This document shows, in pieces, positions 52,380 through 62,871 of a DNA stretch of 64,000 bases. The notes under the pieces are model-generated. The model ran no database searches. It had not been told where the DNA came from and was given only the letters and a program-made list of their open reading frames with translations. The stretch lies in the NCBI GenBank assembly GCA_017521425.1, contig JAFXCQ010000007.1, positions 62,001-126,000 on the forward strand, given 5' to 3'. The position numbers and the translations under genes are program-made. Each line of letters starts with the position of its first letter. Position 1 is the stretch's first letter. This DNA is from Clostridia bacterium (GTDB lineage: Bacteria > Bacillota > Clostridia > Oscillospirales > Acutalibacteraceae).

Positions 52380-54182
52380 TTATTTTGTGAGTTTTGCTTC
52401 GATTTCCTTTACAAAATCATCTTTTTTGAAGTGCTTGAAGGCTTCATTACATTTCTGACAATGTAAAATAAAATTATTATTGATTTCACCGTCATAATCT
52501 TTTAAAGCAAAGAATGCAGAATTAAGGCAATTGTTTATCATTTCTTCATCACTTGTTTTCTCGAAAAGATGTGACAAATTACAGAAAATAACTGCAATTT
52601 CTGAATCGTTGCCCTTATAAAGTGAAAGAATATTCAATGCTTTTCTGAAATATCTTAAAGCCTCGTCATAGTTTTCACTTTCGTATAGAGCCAAAGCATA
52701 GTTGTTGTAAAAGCCTGCAAAACGATAGTCGTTTTGTGGAATTGTATTTATATACGCTTCGAATGCTCTTACAAAAAGTGGTAAAGAGTCTGCAGTTCGG
52801 TGGAAGAAATTAAGAGTTGTAGCACAGTTAAGATACATATTTGCACCTAAAACTGAATTTTCAAGACTGAATTTTTCGAGCAACTCTAAAATTTCATTTA
52901 TAGCACCCACAGCCTTTTTCTGTTCACCGGTTCTTCTGTGGAATGAAACAACCTCGTTATGTAGAGTCATTTCTGTAAAAGCATCTGCTCGTTCTTTTGC
53001 TTTTAAAATTTGTTCTTCTAAATATTCACCAGCTTCTTTTACCTGATTTTTATTTAAAAGCTCGTCGTATTCATTTAAAATTACTTCAAGGTCGTTATCA
53101 CGATTTTTGCCGAATTCTGTTGTAGTGATTCTTTCTACCTCAATAGTTTTTGTTTCAATATTTTCAGGATTATTTTCATCAAGAACAATAAGTCTGCCAC
53201 CGTGTTCTCTGCCATAAGTGAAGTAACCGCATCCGATTGTCTGATAAAGGCTTATACCATCAACCTTAATATGGAAATCGTTTACATGGTCGTGACCGAA
53301 GAAAGCAGCTTTAATATCACCCATCTTTTTCCAGCTTTTAAACTGTGCAGTGTGGTCTTGCTTCATAAATGGTGGGCAAGGGTATTCACGAAGTCTTCCT
53401 GAAATAAGTTTTTCACCGAATGAGTAGTATTTGCCATCTTTTTCAACAACATTTTCACCTTCTCCGGCAACTTCCTGTAACTCGTGAATTTCTTGTTGAA
53501 CAGGAATATGTTGAAAGAGAATTGCAGGTACGGGTTTACCGCCGTTTTCATCAGCTAATTCTCTACTTCTTTTTTCGTACCAGTCAATCTGGTCTTTATG
53601 AACATAAGCATAACCTGAATCACCCTCATCATCGCTCATATAATCATTTGAGTCCATAAGCCATATTGAGAAAGCGTTTCTTTTGCCATCAGAGCTTTTT
53701 ATAGTAAGGTTGCAGTTACCACAACCAAAAACATCTGCGTCATTAAGAGTAGAGCGACAGTTGTCATAGTCGCTGTACATGATCATCTGAATATCGGTAT
53801 AAAAACCAACTTCGCCATCGTGATTACCAAAAACGAGTGCCAAAGGAATGTTTCTTCTCTTTATAGGTTCAACAATTTTTGTGATTGTTTTGTGGATTAA
53901 ATCATAATTGAATTCTTCCCAGTAACCGCTGATATTGTCACCACCGAAAACGACTAAATCAGGTTTTGCCTCTTCAATACATTTTTCAATAACATTAAGA
54001 GTTTCCTTGTCTTTGTTTTCAGGAATTTCTCTGTTGTCATCGTCATCCATTTCTGGCATAACCTCGTGAATATCTGTAAGATGTAAAATTCTGAATTTAC
54101 CATCATCTGAGAACTTTAACGGTTCTTGTTCTGCTCTTAAAAAATTGTCTGTTTTCCATTTATTTGGTTTACCCATTGCCAT
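52380..54182 (-). CDS. Metallophosphoesterase with C-terminal TPR region
   Basis: 600 residues from ATG 54182 (AGGTGA 6-7 nt upstream). No signal peptide, so cytoplasmic. Residues ~25-330: calcineurin-like fold with RILHLTDIHE, VVFGGDNISG, VFGNHDGE, LFQHIP and FFGHDHVND. Residues ~360-600: tandem helices with TPR character (LGANMYLNCATTLNF, FYNNYALALYESENYDEALRYFRKAL, AVIFCNLSHLFEK; only parts quoted). A phosphatase fused to TPRs suggests partner-dependent or scaffolded activity. The gene follows the M29 peptidase gene (33-bp gap), so they are one transcript. Confidence 0.85.
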   Translation of the reverse strand: MAMGKPNKWKTDNFLRAEQEPLKFSDDGKFRILHLTDIHEVMPEMDDDDNREIPENKDKETLNVIEKCIEEAKPDLVVFGGDNISGYWEEFNYDLIHKTITKIVEPIKRRNIPLALVFGNHDGEVGFYTDIQMIMYSDYDNCRSTLNDADVFGCGNCNLTIKSSDGKRNAFSIWLMDSNDYMSDDEGDSGYAYVHKDQIDWYEKRSRELADENGGKPVPAILFQHIPVQQEIHELQEVAGEGENVVEKDGKYYSFGEKLISGRLREYPCPPFMKQDHTAQFKSWKKMGDIKAAFFGHDHVNDFHIKVDGISLYQTIGCGYFTYGREHGGRLIVLDENNPENIETKTIEVERITTTEFGKNRDNDLEVILNEYDELLNKNQVKEAGEYLEEQILKAKERADAFTEMTLHNEVVSFHRRTGEQKKAVGAINEILELLEKFSLENSVLGANMYLNCATTLNFFHRTADSLPLFVRAFEAYINTIPQNDYRFAGFYNNYALALYESENYDEALRYFRKALNILSLYKGNDSEIAVIFCNLSHLFEKTSDEEMINNCLNSAFFALKDYDGEINNNFILHCQKCNEAFKHFKKDDFVKEIEAKLTK

Positions 54183-54214
54183 AATATATCACCTGTATTT
54201 TTAGTTTATTTTTA

Positions 54215-55441
54215 TTAAAATGCCCAATTTCCGTTTACAAATATCGGGTATGCTTTACCATCTTTGTAACCTGTAATGGTGAGATCATCAGCACCAATCA
54301 TAAAGTCAACGTGAATCATACTGTCGTTTACTCCGAGAGCCTGACATTCTTCGAGAGTTTTGTTTTGAAAATCATCAATAGTATCACAGAAGCCACGACC
54401 TAAAGCAACATGGCAGCTTGCGTTTTCGTCAAAAAGTGTATTGTAGAAAAGAATGCCTGTATTTGCTATAGGGCTATCCTGCGGAATAAGTGCTAATTCG
54501 CCTAAGTACGGAGCACCTTCGTCCATAGAAAGCATTTTGTCCAATAAATCTTTATTTTCTTTTGCATCCCACGAAACCGCTTTACCATCTTTAAAAGTGA
54601 TTTTAAAATCTTCTATTAACTGTCCTTGATATGAAAGTGGTTTTGTAGATACAAGAGTACCTTCTGCAAAACCTTTTTTAGGGGAGGTAAAAACTTCTTG
54701 TGTCGGTAAATTAGGGTTAAAGAAATTACCTGAAAGAGTTTCTTCACCACCACCGCACCAATGTGCTTCGGGAATTAAATCTGCTCTGAAATTTGTACCA
54801 TTTGAACTTTTATATTCTAAATAATCGAAATTTTTTTCATTAAGCCATTTTGTGCGCTTTTTTAAGTTTTTATTGTGGTTGTCCCATTCTTTTACGGGGT
54901 CGTTATCTTTTGTAACATAAACAGTTTCTAAAATAGCATCCCAGAGTTTGTTGTAAGCATTTCTTTTTGTTTCATTCGGAAACACTTTTTTAGCCCAGGC
55001 GTAAGACGGTACTGCCGCAATAGTCCATTGGTCTTTGTTTTCAAGTGCATCGCTGTATTTTTTAGTTACCTTATATCTTGCCATTTGTGATTTTTGCATT
55101 TTTTCGCGGTTAACACCTTTAAGTCCGTCAGGGTCTTCGCTTTCAATGTAAATTCTGCAAGGGATTTCTTCTACCATAAGTTTTAACTTTTCTTCTTTCC
55201 ATAAAGGAACTTCTGAAAGAGATTTTAAACTTCTGTATTTGTAATCTGTTTTTGTTATTGGTTGATAAGTCCAGTCAATATCAACTCTTGAAGCACCTAA
55301 CTTATAGCACTCTGTAACAAGCAAATTAACGAACTCAAACTGGTCTGCTTCTGCAATGATTCTTACAGGTTGACCTTTTTTTATATTTGCACCAACTCTT
55401 GCTATAAGGTGTGCATATTTTTTCATAATTGTTTTTGTCAT
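54215..55441 (-). CDS. M29-family aminopeptidase
   Basis: 408 residues from ATG 55441 (GGGTG 6 nt upstream; an in-frame GTG at 55450 is part of that site). The N-terminal block AHLIARVGANIKKGQPVRI, middle AAVPSYAWAKKVFP, and C-terminal metal-site blocks with NGTNFRADLIPEAHWCGG, FTSPKKGFAEGTLVS, YLGELALIP, and the LGRGFCDTI/HVDFMIG end (parts) fit AmpS/PepS-type clan MQ enzymes with Glu, His and Asp ligands. It removes N-terminal residues from peptides in the cytoplasm. First in the transcript with the metallophosphoesterase. Confidence 0.9.
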   Translation of the reverse strand: MTKTIMKKYAHLIARVGANIKKGQPVRIIAEADQFEFVNLLVTECYKLGASRVDIDWTYQPITKTDYKYRSLKSLSEVPLWKEEKLKLMVEEIPCRIYIESEDPDGLKGVNREKMQKSQMARYKVTKKYSDALENKDQWTIAAVPSYAWAKKVFPNETKRNAYNKLWDAILETVYVTKDNDPVKEWDNHNKNLKKRTKWLNEKNFDYLEYKSSNGTNFRADLIPEAHWCGGGEETLSGNFFNPNLPTQEVFTSPKKGFAEGTLVSTKPLSYQGQLIEDFKITFKDGKAVSWDAKENKDLLDKMLSMDEGAPYLGELALIPQDSPIANTGILFYNTLFDENASCHVALGRGFCDTIDDFQNKTLEECQALGVNDSMIHVDFMIGADDLTITGYKDGKAYPIFVNGNWAF

Positions 55442-55488
55442 AATTTTCACCCGAATTCAAGTTTTAAAGAATTTAAGTTATTTATAGT

Positions 55489-55517
55489 ATTTTATCACAA
55501 ATATTATACTTTTACAA
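55489..55517 (-). promoter_or_regulatory. Promoter of the aminopeptidase-metallophosphoesterase operon
   Basis: On the minus strand TTGTAA (55517-55512), 17-bp spacer, TAAAAT (55494-55489) with extended TG at 55497-55496. Confidence 0.6.
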
Positions 55518-55562
55518 TTAAAACTAAAAATAAATTAAAATTTTACAATATTGTTAATTTCA

Positions 55563-55591
55563 TTGAAATGTGAGAGATAGTAGTATATAAT
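55563..55591 (+). promoter_or_regulatory. Promoter of the secreted deacetylase gene
   Basis: TTGAAA (55563-55568), 17-bp spacer, TATAAT (55586-55591). The leader to ATG 55651 is about 50 nt and carries AGAGAAG. Confidence 0.65.
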
Positions 55592-55650
55592 ATATAATGT
55601 CGAAAAAAGTCGGAACGTGTTAATCGTTATGTAGAAAGAGAAGATGTAAA

Positions 55651-58005
55651 ATGAAAAAGAAAATAATTATAATAACGAGTGTTATATTCTTGTGTGTTAT
55701 TCTTGTAGGCACAAGTGTGCTGGCATTTGCAAATTCCACACAGGAAACAATTTTTGAAATTCACGAAAATAAAGTGATATGCTCACTTAAAACCTATGAT
55801 GAGACTGCAACTGGTAAGGTTGTTATTCCTGAAAATTACGATGGAATTATGGTAACAGGAATTAAAGAAAATGCTTTTTTAAAGTGCAATGAGGTAACAG
55901 AGGTTGTTGTGCCTAAAACAGTTGTGAATATAGGCGAATTTTCACTTGGTTACATATTGAATGAAAACGGCGAAAAGGTAAAAAAAGAAAATTTTGTTAT
56001 ATGGGGCAGAGGTAACTCCGAAGCACAGAAATATGCAGAAAAAAATGGTTTTACATTCAGAGTTAAGTTAACTACTCCCGAGCTTGTTTCTGCAAAAAAT
56101 TCTGCGAATGGTGTTACTGTAAAATGGAATGCTACAGAAAACTCTGCGGGCTACAATGTTTACAGAAAAACAAAGAAAAGTGGTTGGAAAAAGCTTGCAT
56201 ATATTAGTGGCGAAAGAACAAAGAACTATATTGATAAAACTGCTGTGAATGGTACGGATTATACATACACGGTAAAATCTGTTTATGGTAATGAGTATAG
56301 CGGTTACAATAAAACAGGTGTTAGTGTCCATTATGTTTCAGCACCGATTGTAACACTTTCAAACGCGAAAAACGGTGTTAAAATTTCGTGGAGCAAAAAT
56401 CCGAAAGCAACCGTTTACAGAGTTTATAAAAAGTTATCAACAGAAAAAAACTGGACAAAAATAAAAAATGTCAAATCAGATGTTTTATCATATACAGATA
56501 CCACAATAAAAAACAATCAGAACTCATATTATTGTGTAATAGCGGTAGAAGGTAATTTTAAAAGTGGTTTTGAAGCAGATAAAAATATTGTTTTCTTGAA
56601 ATCACCAAATGTAACCGATGCAAAGAACTCAACTCAGGGCATAAAGGTTTATTGGGAAAAAGTCGTTGGTGCGAAAAAATACAGAGTTTATCGCAAAGAA
56701 AATGGTAGTGCTTGGGTAAGATTAGGCGATGTTTCTGCTAATACATTTAATTTCACAGACAAGAATGTTAAATTCGGCTCAAAATATGATTATACCGTAA
56801 AGGCTGTTTCGGGTAAGAATTTAAGTGCATACACAAAAATTGCAACTACCTACAGAGTAGATTACCCAAGACTTAATAATGTTACTGCAACATCGGGCGG
56901 CTTAAAGGTTTCGTGGAGCAAGGTCGCAAAAGCGGATTATTATACTATTTACAGAAGAATAAATGACAGCGAATGGCGAAGAGTAGGCGCTACAAAAAAT
57001 GGAGCAACGCTTTCATTTACCGACAAAAATGTTGTTTCGGGTGTAAATTATAATTATACAGTAATTGCGTGGTATAAAAATTCAAAGAGTACTTACGTTG
57101 CTAAGGGTATTGACGGAATGTACTTTGCTTCACCAAAGGTAACCTCTGCAAGATGCTTCAAAAGTCAGAAAATTGTTGTCGAGTGGAATAGTGTCGGCGG
57201 TGCACAAACCTACACAATCTACAGAAAAGAGGATAACGCAAAATACAAGGTAATAAGGACAGTGGATGCAAATACACTTTCATATACTGATACTGATATA
57301 AAGGTAGGAAAAGGGTATTCGTATATTATAAGAGCGACATCTTATTATGGAATTGTAAGTGGTAATTCAAACGTGAAATGTGCAAGAGTTTTAGATTTAA
57401 CAAAGCCTATGGTAGCCCTGACTTATGATGATGGCCCGTCAAACAGTGCAACAACAAGAATTTTAAATACACTTGAAAAATATAATTCAAGAGCAACATT
57501 TTTTGTTGTTGGCTCAAGAGTCGGCAGTTACAAATCACAGATTGAGAGAGCTTATAAGCTTAACTGTGAAATAGGCAACCACACCTATAACCACAAAACA
57601 TTGACTTCGCTTTCAGCAAGTGGAGTTTTGGGGGAACTTAATCAGACCTCCTCAAAAGTAGAAAGCGTTATAGGTGAAAGACCTGTTATAATGCGTCCAC
57701 CAGGTGGCTCATTCAATAACAGTACAGTTAAAAATAATGTAGGGGCACCTATTATTATGTGGTCAGTAGATACACGCGACTGGGAAAACAGAAATGCCTC
57801 TAAAATTGTTTCTAATATTAAAAACAATGTCCGTGATGGCTCAATAGTTTTGATGCACGATTTATATGATTCAACCGCAAGTGCTACAGAAACAATAGTT
57901 CCTTGGCTTATAAAAAATGGATACCAGATAGTAACTGTTACAGAGCTGATGGATGCAAAGGGTGTTACAATGCAAAACGGTAGTGTGTATTACAGTGCAA
58001 AATAA
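55651..58005 (+). CDS. Secreted polysaccharide deacetylase with five FnIII repeats
   Basis: 784 residues. Signal peptide or signal anchor 1-27 (ends VLAFANS). Residues ~30-135: BspA-like LRR-type segment (VIPENYDGIMVTGIKENAF and AEKNGFTF). Residues ~140-585: five fibronectin type III domains, each with the (K/R)VxW motif and Y.VYRK strand (WNATENSAGYNVYRK, WSKVAKADYYTIYRR). Residues ~590-775: NodB/CE4 domain with TYDDGPS (catalytic Asp pair), HTYNHKTL (metal His pair), MRPPGGS, SVDTRDW and LMHDLYDS. CE4 enzymes remove N-acetyl groups from peptidoglycan, chitin or xylan; the FnIII chain puts the catalytic domain away from the membrane or on a polymer. Confidence 0.9.
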   Translation: MKKKIIIITSVIFLCVILVGTSVLAFANSTQETIFEIHENKVICSLKTYDETATGKVVIPENYDGIMVTGIKENAFLKCNEVTEVVVPKTVVNIGEFSLGYILNENGEKVKKENFVIWGRGNSEAQKYAEKNGFTFRVKLTTPELVSAKNSANGVTVKWNATENSAGYNVYRKTKKSGWKKLAYISGERTKNYIDKTAVNGTDYTYTVKSVYGNEYSGYNKTGVSVHYVSAPIVTLSNAKNGVKISWSKNPKATVYRVYKKLSTEKNWTKIKNVKSDVLSYTDTTIKNNQNSYYCVIAVEGNFKSGFEADKNIVFLKSPNVTDAKNSTQGIKVYWEKVVGAKKYRVYRKENGSAWVRLGDVSANTFNFTDKNVKFGSKYDYTVKAVSGKNLSAYTKIATTYRVDYPRLNNVTATSGGLKVSWSKVAKADYYTIYRRINDSEWRRVGATKNGATLSFTDKNVVSGVNYNYTVIAWYKNSKSTYVAKGIDGMYFASPKVTSARCFKSQKIVVEWNSVGGAQTYTIYRKEDNAKYKVIRTVDANTLSYTDTDIKVGKGYSYIIRATSYYGIVSGNSNVKCARVLDLTKPMVALTYDDGPSNSATTRILNTLEKYNSRATFFVVGSRVGSYKSQIERAYKLNCEIGNHTYNHKTLTSLSASGVLGELNQTSSKVESVIGERPVIMRPPGGSFNNSTVKNNVGAPIIMWSVDTRDWENRNASKIVSNIKNNVRDGSIVLMHDLYDSTASATETIVPWLIKNGYQIVTVTELMDAKGVTMQNGSVYYSAK

Positions 58006-58012
58006 AATTACA

Positions 58013-58046
58013 GACCGATAGCAGTTTTTAAATTGCTATCGGTTTT
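58013..58046 (+). terminator. Intrinsic terminator after the deacetylase
   Basis: ACCGATAGCA pairs with TGCTATCGGT (10-bp perfect stem), followed by TTTCTC, 8 bp past the stop. Confidence 0.8.
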
Positions 58047-58060
58047 CTCATTCTAAACTC

Positions 58061-58090
58061 TTTACATTTAAAGCGTATTTATGTTATAAT
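58061..58090 (+). promoter_or_regulatory. Promoter of the recJ-relA-dtd operon
   Basis: TTTACA (58061-58066), 18-bp spacer, TATAAT (58085-58090), about 45 bp before the recJ TTG. Confidence 0.6.
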
Positions 58091-58135
58091 AAAATGTAAT
58101 TTTATATCCTGATGTTATATTAGATAGGTGATATT

Positions 58136-60169
58136 TTGAATCGAAAAAAATGGATTGTCAGCGAGGGTAACAGAGATATTGCTGCAGAGATTGCAGAAAA
58201 CTGTGGTGTTGACCCTTTTGCAGCTTATTTATTAGTTGCGCGTGGTCTGACAGATGAATTTTTAGTTGAAAGCTTTTTATATGATACCGACATAATAGAC
58301 CCGTTTTCACTTCCTGATATGGAAAAGGCTTGTGAAAGAATCAAGTCTGCTGTGGAGAATGGTGAAAAAATTACGGTTTTCGGTGATTACGATGCTGACG
58401 GTGTTACATCAACGGCATTGCTTTACTCATATCTTTCTAAAAATGGTGCTAATGTAGATTACTATATTCCTGACCGTGCTGGTGAGGGATATGGTATGAA
58501 TATTGATGCTATTGAAAGCTTAAAAGAACGAGGCACATCACTTATTATTACTGTCGATAATGGTATTTCTGCTATTGAAGAAATTGAAAAAGCAAAGGAA
58601 TTATCAATAGATGTTGTTGTAACTGACCATCATCAGGTTGGTGAGGTTTTACCGGACGCAGTTGCGGTAGTTGACCCACACAGAAAAGATTGTGATTTAG
58701 AATTTCGTGAATGGGCGGGTGTAGGTGTTGCCTTTAAACTCATTTCTGCTTTGGCAGATTGTGATGATTATGATTTGCTTGATGAGTATGGTGATATTTT
58801 AGCAATAGGAACAATTGCTGATATTGTGGCATTAAAGGGCGAAAACAGAATATTGGTAAGAAGTGGTCTTTCGGTGCTTAATGATGCTTATCAGAGCGGA
58901 ACATTAAGAAAAGGTCTTAAGGCACTTATAGATGAGTCTGGCACAAATAAAAATATGACCTCGATGAGTGCTGCGTTCAGGATTGCACCAAGAATAAATG
59001 CCGCAGGGCGAATGGGCTCCGCAAACAGAGCAATTAAGCTTTTACTTACAGATGAAATGGACGAGGCGGCTCTTTTAGCAAATGAAATTGGTGAAGCAAA
59101 TACAGAAAGACAGTCAACAGAAAGCGGTATTACAGAATTTGCTGAAAAGTATATTGAAGACCATCCTGAAATAAAATTTTCAAGAGTTATTGTTGTAGGT
59201 GGCGAAGATTGGCATCAGGGCGTAATTGGTATTGTTGCGTCTCGTCTTTGCGAAAAATATGGCAAACCGTGTATTGTTATTTCAAAATCGGGTGATATAG
59301 CAAAGGGTAGCGGCAGAAGTGTTGAGGGCTTTTCACTTTATGATGCACTTTCCTATTGTAAAGATATTTTAGTACAGTACGGCGGTCATAAATTGGCGGC
59401 AGGTCTTACAGTTGAAACAAAAAATATTGATGAATTCAGAAAACTCATAAACGAATACGCAAAGAATTCAGAAGCGGTATTGCCGGTGCTTAAATTGGAT
59501 TGTAAATTAAATCCAGCATCAGTTTCTCTTGATTTGCTTTCATCAATAAGTATTTTAGAGCCATTCGGTGCAGAAAATCCGCAACCATTATTTGGTCTTT
59601 TTGGTATGAAAATTACAGGTATTCAACCTGTTGGCGGTAACAAGCACATCAGACTTACTGTAAATAAAAATGGTGTAAGCTTACCTGTTATGCTCTTTTC
59701 TGTTGCACCTGAGGATTTTCCTTTCTGTGTTTCAGATGTTGTAGATTTGGCAATAAGACTTTCACAAAATGAATATATGGGCGAAACAAAGGTAAGCATA
59801 CAGGTAAAGGATATTAAATTAAGTGCTATGAATGATGATGAAGTTCAAAAAAGCCTTATGCTTTACGAGAGTTTCAGACGAGGCGAGGCTTTAACAGAAG
59901 AACAAAAGAAAATGCTTTTACCTGACAGAGAATTCTGTGGTAATGTTTATAGATTTTTAAGAGCAAACAATGGCTTTAAGGCAAGTGAAGAAATCTTGTG
60001 CTACAGATTAGGGTTAAAAGAAGAAAAACTTGCAGTTTTAAAAATTGTACTTGATATGTTCCTGGAATTACAGGTCATAAATTTCCAGAATGGTAAATAC
60101 TTTTTACCTGCGGAGCAAAAAAAGGTAGTTTTAGAGAATTCTGTTTTATATCAGAGTTTATTGAATTAA
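58136..60169 (+). CDS. recJ: Single-stranded-DNA-specific exonuclease RecJ
   Basis: 677 residues from TTG 58136 (TAGGTGAT 5-6 nt upstream). DHH family: FGDYDADGVTSTALLY (motif I), IITVDNGISA, VTDHHQVGEVLPDAVAVVDP (DHH; parts), and AFRIAPRINAAGRMG; DHHA1 region with GSGRSVEGFSLYDAL and YGGHKLAAGLT; then an OB-like domain (FGAENPQPLFGL) and a C-terminal ~120-residue extension. RecJ degrades ssDNA 5' to 3' in RecF-type repair. It is 33 bp before relA. Confidence 0.95.
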   Translation: MNRKKWIVSEGNRDIAAEIAENCGVDPFAAYLLVARGLTDEFLVESFLYDTDIIDPFSLPDMEKACERIKSAVENGEKITVFGDYDADGVTSTALLYSYLSKNGANVDYYIPDRAGEGYGMNIDAIESLKERGTSLIITVDNGISAIEEIEKAKELSIDVVVTDHHQVGEVLPDAVAVVDPHRKDCDLEFREWAGVGVAFKLISALADCDDYDLLDEYGDILAIGTIADIVALKGENRILVRSGLSVLNDAYQSGTLRKGLKALIDESGTNKNMTSMSAAFRIAPRINAAGRMGSANRAIKLLLTDEMDEAALLANEIGEANTERQSTESGITEFAEKYIEDHPEIKFSRVIVVGGEDWHQGVIGIVASRLCEKYGKPCIVISKSGDIAKGSGRSVEGFSLYDALSYCKDILVQYGGHKLAAGLTVETKNIDEFRKLINEYAKNSEAVLPVLKLDCKLNPASVSLDLLSSISILEPFGAENPQPLFGLFGMKITGIQPVGGNKHIRLTVNKNGVSLPVMLFSVAPEDFPFCVSDVVDLAIRLSQNEYMGETKVSIQVKDIKLSAMNDDEVQKSLMLYESFRRGEALTEEQKKMLLPDREFCGNVYRFLRANNGFKASEEILCYRLGLKEEKLAVLKIVLDMFLELQVINFQNGKYFLPAEQKKVVLENSVLYQSLLN

Positions 60170-60202
60170 ATTAAAACTGATTTACGAAAGGAGGAAACAG
60201 GT

Positions 60203-62407
60203 GTGGATGATAATACATCAGTAAAAATTATGTATGAAGATTTAAGAGAACAGGCAAGCACACAATTCAGTGAAGAAGAACTTATTGTGTTAGATAAAGC
60301 GTTTCAGGTAGCAAACGAAAAACACAAGGAACAAAAGCGTTCATCTGGTGAGCCTTATATAATCCACCCTGTATCCGTTGCAAAAATTGTTCTTGATTAC
60401 GGTATGGATTGTGCATCCGTAGTTGCGGCATTATTACACGATACAGTTGAAGATACTGACCTTACTTTAGAGCAGGTAGATGAGCTTTTTGGTGAAGAAA
60501 TAACTCATCTTGTAGATGGTCTTACAAAACTCGGTAAAGTACCGCTTGATATTAAAGATAAGGAAGAACAACAGGCAGAAAATGTAAGAAAAATGCTTCT
60601 TGCAATGTCGCAGGATATAAGAATAATAATCGTAAAGCTTGCAGACAGACTTCATAATATAAGAACACTTAATTTTGTCGCGCCACAAAAGCGTAGAGAT
60701 AAAGCGTTAGAAACACTTGAAATTTACGCACCTATCGCACACAGATTAGGTATCAGGGCGATGAAGGAGGAGCTTGAAGACAGAGCGATAAGCTATCTTG
60801 ATCCGATTGGTTATAAAGAAATTGAAGATAACCTTTCAAGCCAGGGGCGTTCTTATAAAGAATTCCTTGAAACAATAAAAAAGCAGATTCACGACAGAGT
60901 AGCTGAGGTTGTGCCGGATGTTACTATTGAAGGCAGAATTAAAAGTGTTCATGGTATATACAGAAAAATGTATATGCAAAACAAGGAATTTAACGAAATA
61001 TATGATGTTTACGCAGTAAGAATAATTGTTGATAATACAATTCAGTGTTACGACTGCCTTGGTATTATACACGATATGTTTACCCCTATTCCAGGCAGAT
61101 TTAAAGATTATATTTCTACACCTAAGCCGAATATGTATCAGTCTCTTCATACAACGGTTATCGGTAAAGCGGCAATTCCATTTGAAGTGCAGATAAGAAC
61201 CTGGGATATGCACAAAACCGCAGAGTATGGTATCGCGGCACACTGGAAATATAAATTAGGTCTTAACGGAACTGCAAAATTTGAAGAACGACTTTCCTGG
61301 ATTCGTCAGCTTCTTGAAGCACAAAAAGAAGCAGATGATGTTAAAGATATTGTAAGAACAATCAAGAGTGATTTAGTTCCTGAAGAAGTATTTGTTTTCA
61401 CACCAAAGGGTGATGTTATAAATCTTCCTTTAGGTGCTACTGTTATTGACTTTGCTTACGCTATTCACTCGGCTATTGGTGCTAAAATGGTCGGTGCTAA
61501 AGTAAATGGTAAAATTGTGCCTATTGATTATAAAGTTAAAACCGGTGAAATTGTCGAGGTTCTCACTTCTTCACAACCGGGTAAAGGCCCAAGCAGAGAC
61601 TGGCTCACTATTGTCAAAACAAGTGGTGCAAAAACTAAAATCCGTGCGTGGTTTAAAAAAGAACGCAGAGAAGAAAATATCGCAGAGGGTAAATTGCAGC
61701 TTGAAAGAGAAATCAGAAGAAATAAATTGCATTTTACTGATGAAGAAATTGATACAATTGTCACAAAGCTTAAGGAAAGACAGCATTGTAATACTGAAGA
61801 GGATTTCTTTGCGGCAATTGGTTATGGCGGTATTCCTATTTCAAGACTTCTTCCGTATATAAGAGAAGAATATCACAAATTATCAGCACAAAAGCAACCT
61901 GAACAAATTAAGGTTGTAGAAGAACCAAAGCCTGTAAAACGAGCAAAGGGCGAGGGTGTTATTGTTGAGGGAATTGACAATTGCCTTATTAAGCTTTCGC
62001 GTTGTTGCGCACCTATTCCAGGTGATGAAATTATCGGTTTTATTACAAGGGGACATGGTGTTTCAATTCACAAACGCGACTGTCCGAATGTACCACAGGA
62101 TATTGAAAAAGCACCTGAACCATACAGATGGGTTGATGCTTCCTGGAGTGCAGGGACAGAGACGAAGGAATTCAACGCAACTATTGCAGTTTTATGTGAA
62201 CCATCTGCATTTATTATGGCAGATATCGCAAATGTGTTGGCAGAAATGCGTATTATGATAAATGCTGTAAATACCCGTGGAGAAAAAGGCGGCAGAGGAA
62301 CTGTATTTATTACTGTAACAGTAAAGAGTACAGATTCTCTTAATGTGCTTATTTCAAGACTTAAAAATGTTCAGGGTGTTATAGATATTACAAGGAGAAC
62401 TAACTGA
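60203..62407 (+). CDS. relA: Bifunctional (p)ppGpp synthetase/hydrolase (RelA/SpoT)
   Basis: 734 residues from GTG 60203 (GGAGGAAACAG 4-9 nt upstream). Domains: HD hydrolase (~45-150; [40 protein letters not shown] in part), synthetase (~235-345; [25 protein letters not shown]-like [20 protein letters not shown]), TGS (~390-450; [28 protein letters not shown] in part), zinc-finger/helical region with [10 protein letters not shown], and C-terminal ACT. HD motif and synthetase motif intact, so both activities are likely. It sets the stringent response. Ends in the dtd start (TGATG overlap). Confidence 0.96.
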   Translation: MDDNTSVKIMYEDLREQASTQFSEEELIVLDKAFQVANEKHKEQKRSSGEPYIIHPVSVAKIVLDYGMDCASVVAALLHDTVEDTDLTLEQVDELFGEEITHLVDGLTKLGKVPLDIKDKEEQQAENVRKMLLAMSQDIRIIIVKLADRLHNIRTLNFVAPQKRRDKALETLEIYAPIAHRLGIRAMKEELEDRAISYLDPIGYKEIEDNLSSQGRSYKEFLETIKKQIHDRVAEVVPDVTIEGRIKSVHGIYRKMYMQNKEFNEIYDVYAVRIIVDNTIQCYDCLGIIHDMFTPIPGRFKDYISTPKPNMYQSLHTTVIGKAAIPFEVQIRTWDMHKTAEYGIAAHWKYKLGLNGTAKFEERLSWIRQLLEAQKEADDVKDIVRTIKSDLVPEEVFVFTPKGDVINLPLGATVIDFAYAIHSAIGAKMVGAKVNGKIVPIDYKVKTGEIVEVLTSSQPGKGPSRDWLTIVKTSGAKTKIRAWFKKERREENIAEGKLQLEREIRRNKLHFTDEEIDTIVTKLKERQHCNTEEDFFAAIGYGGIPISRLLPYIREEYHKLSAQKQPEQIKVVEEPKPVKRAKGEGVIVEGIDNCLIKLSRCCAPIPGDEIIGFITRGHGVSIHKRDCPNVPQDIEKAPEPYRWVDASWSAGTETKEFNATIAVLCEPSAFIMADIANVLAEMRIMINAVNTRGEKGGRGTVFITVTVKSTDSLNVLISRLKNVQGVIDITRRTN

Positions 62408-62862
62408 TGAAAGCGGTAATTCAGCGTGTACAGGAAGCAAGTGTAAAAGTAGATGGTGAATTGGTTTCATCTATCGGCAAAGGGTATATGTTACTTTTAG
62501 GTGTTATGAAGGGTGACACAGAAAGGGAAGCAGAATTACTTGCAAGAAAAACTGCTTCTTTAAGAGTTTTTGAAGATGAAAACGGAAAAATGAATTTGTC
62601 TATAAATGATATAGATGGCGAAATTCTTTCTGTTTCGCAGTTTACTCTTTGTGCTGATTGTAAAAAAGGAAACAGACCATCATTTATAAATAGCGAAGAA
62701 CCAGAAAAGGCAAATGCTCTTTATGAGTATTTCTGCAACGAATTATTAAAAAATGGCATAAAAGCAGTTAAAAAAGGTGTTTTCGGGGCAGATATGAAAG
62801 TAAGTTTAATAAATGACGGTCCGGTTACTATTACATACGATACAGATTTATGGTTAGGATAA
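62407..62862 (+). CDS. dtd: D-aminoacyl-tRNA deacylase
   Basis: 151 residues. Dtd motifs: [18 protein letters not shown] at the start, [17 protein letters not shown] (the SQFTL motif; parts) and NDGPVT near the end (cross-subunit GP motif). It hydrolyses D-amino acids off tRNA. The ATG shares one base with the relA stop (62407). Confidence 0.96.
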   Translation: MKAVIQRVQEASVKVDGELVSSIGKGYMLLLGVMKGDTEREAELLARKTASLRVFEDENGKMNLSINDIDGEILSVSQFTLCADCKKGNRPSFINSEEPEKANALYEYFCNELLKNGIKAVKKGVFGADMKVSLINDGPVTITYDTDLWLG

Positions 62863-62871
62863 AGATTAGCT

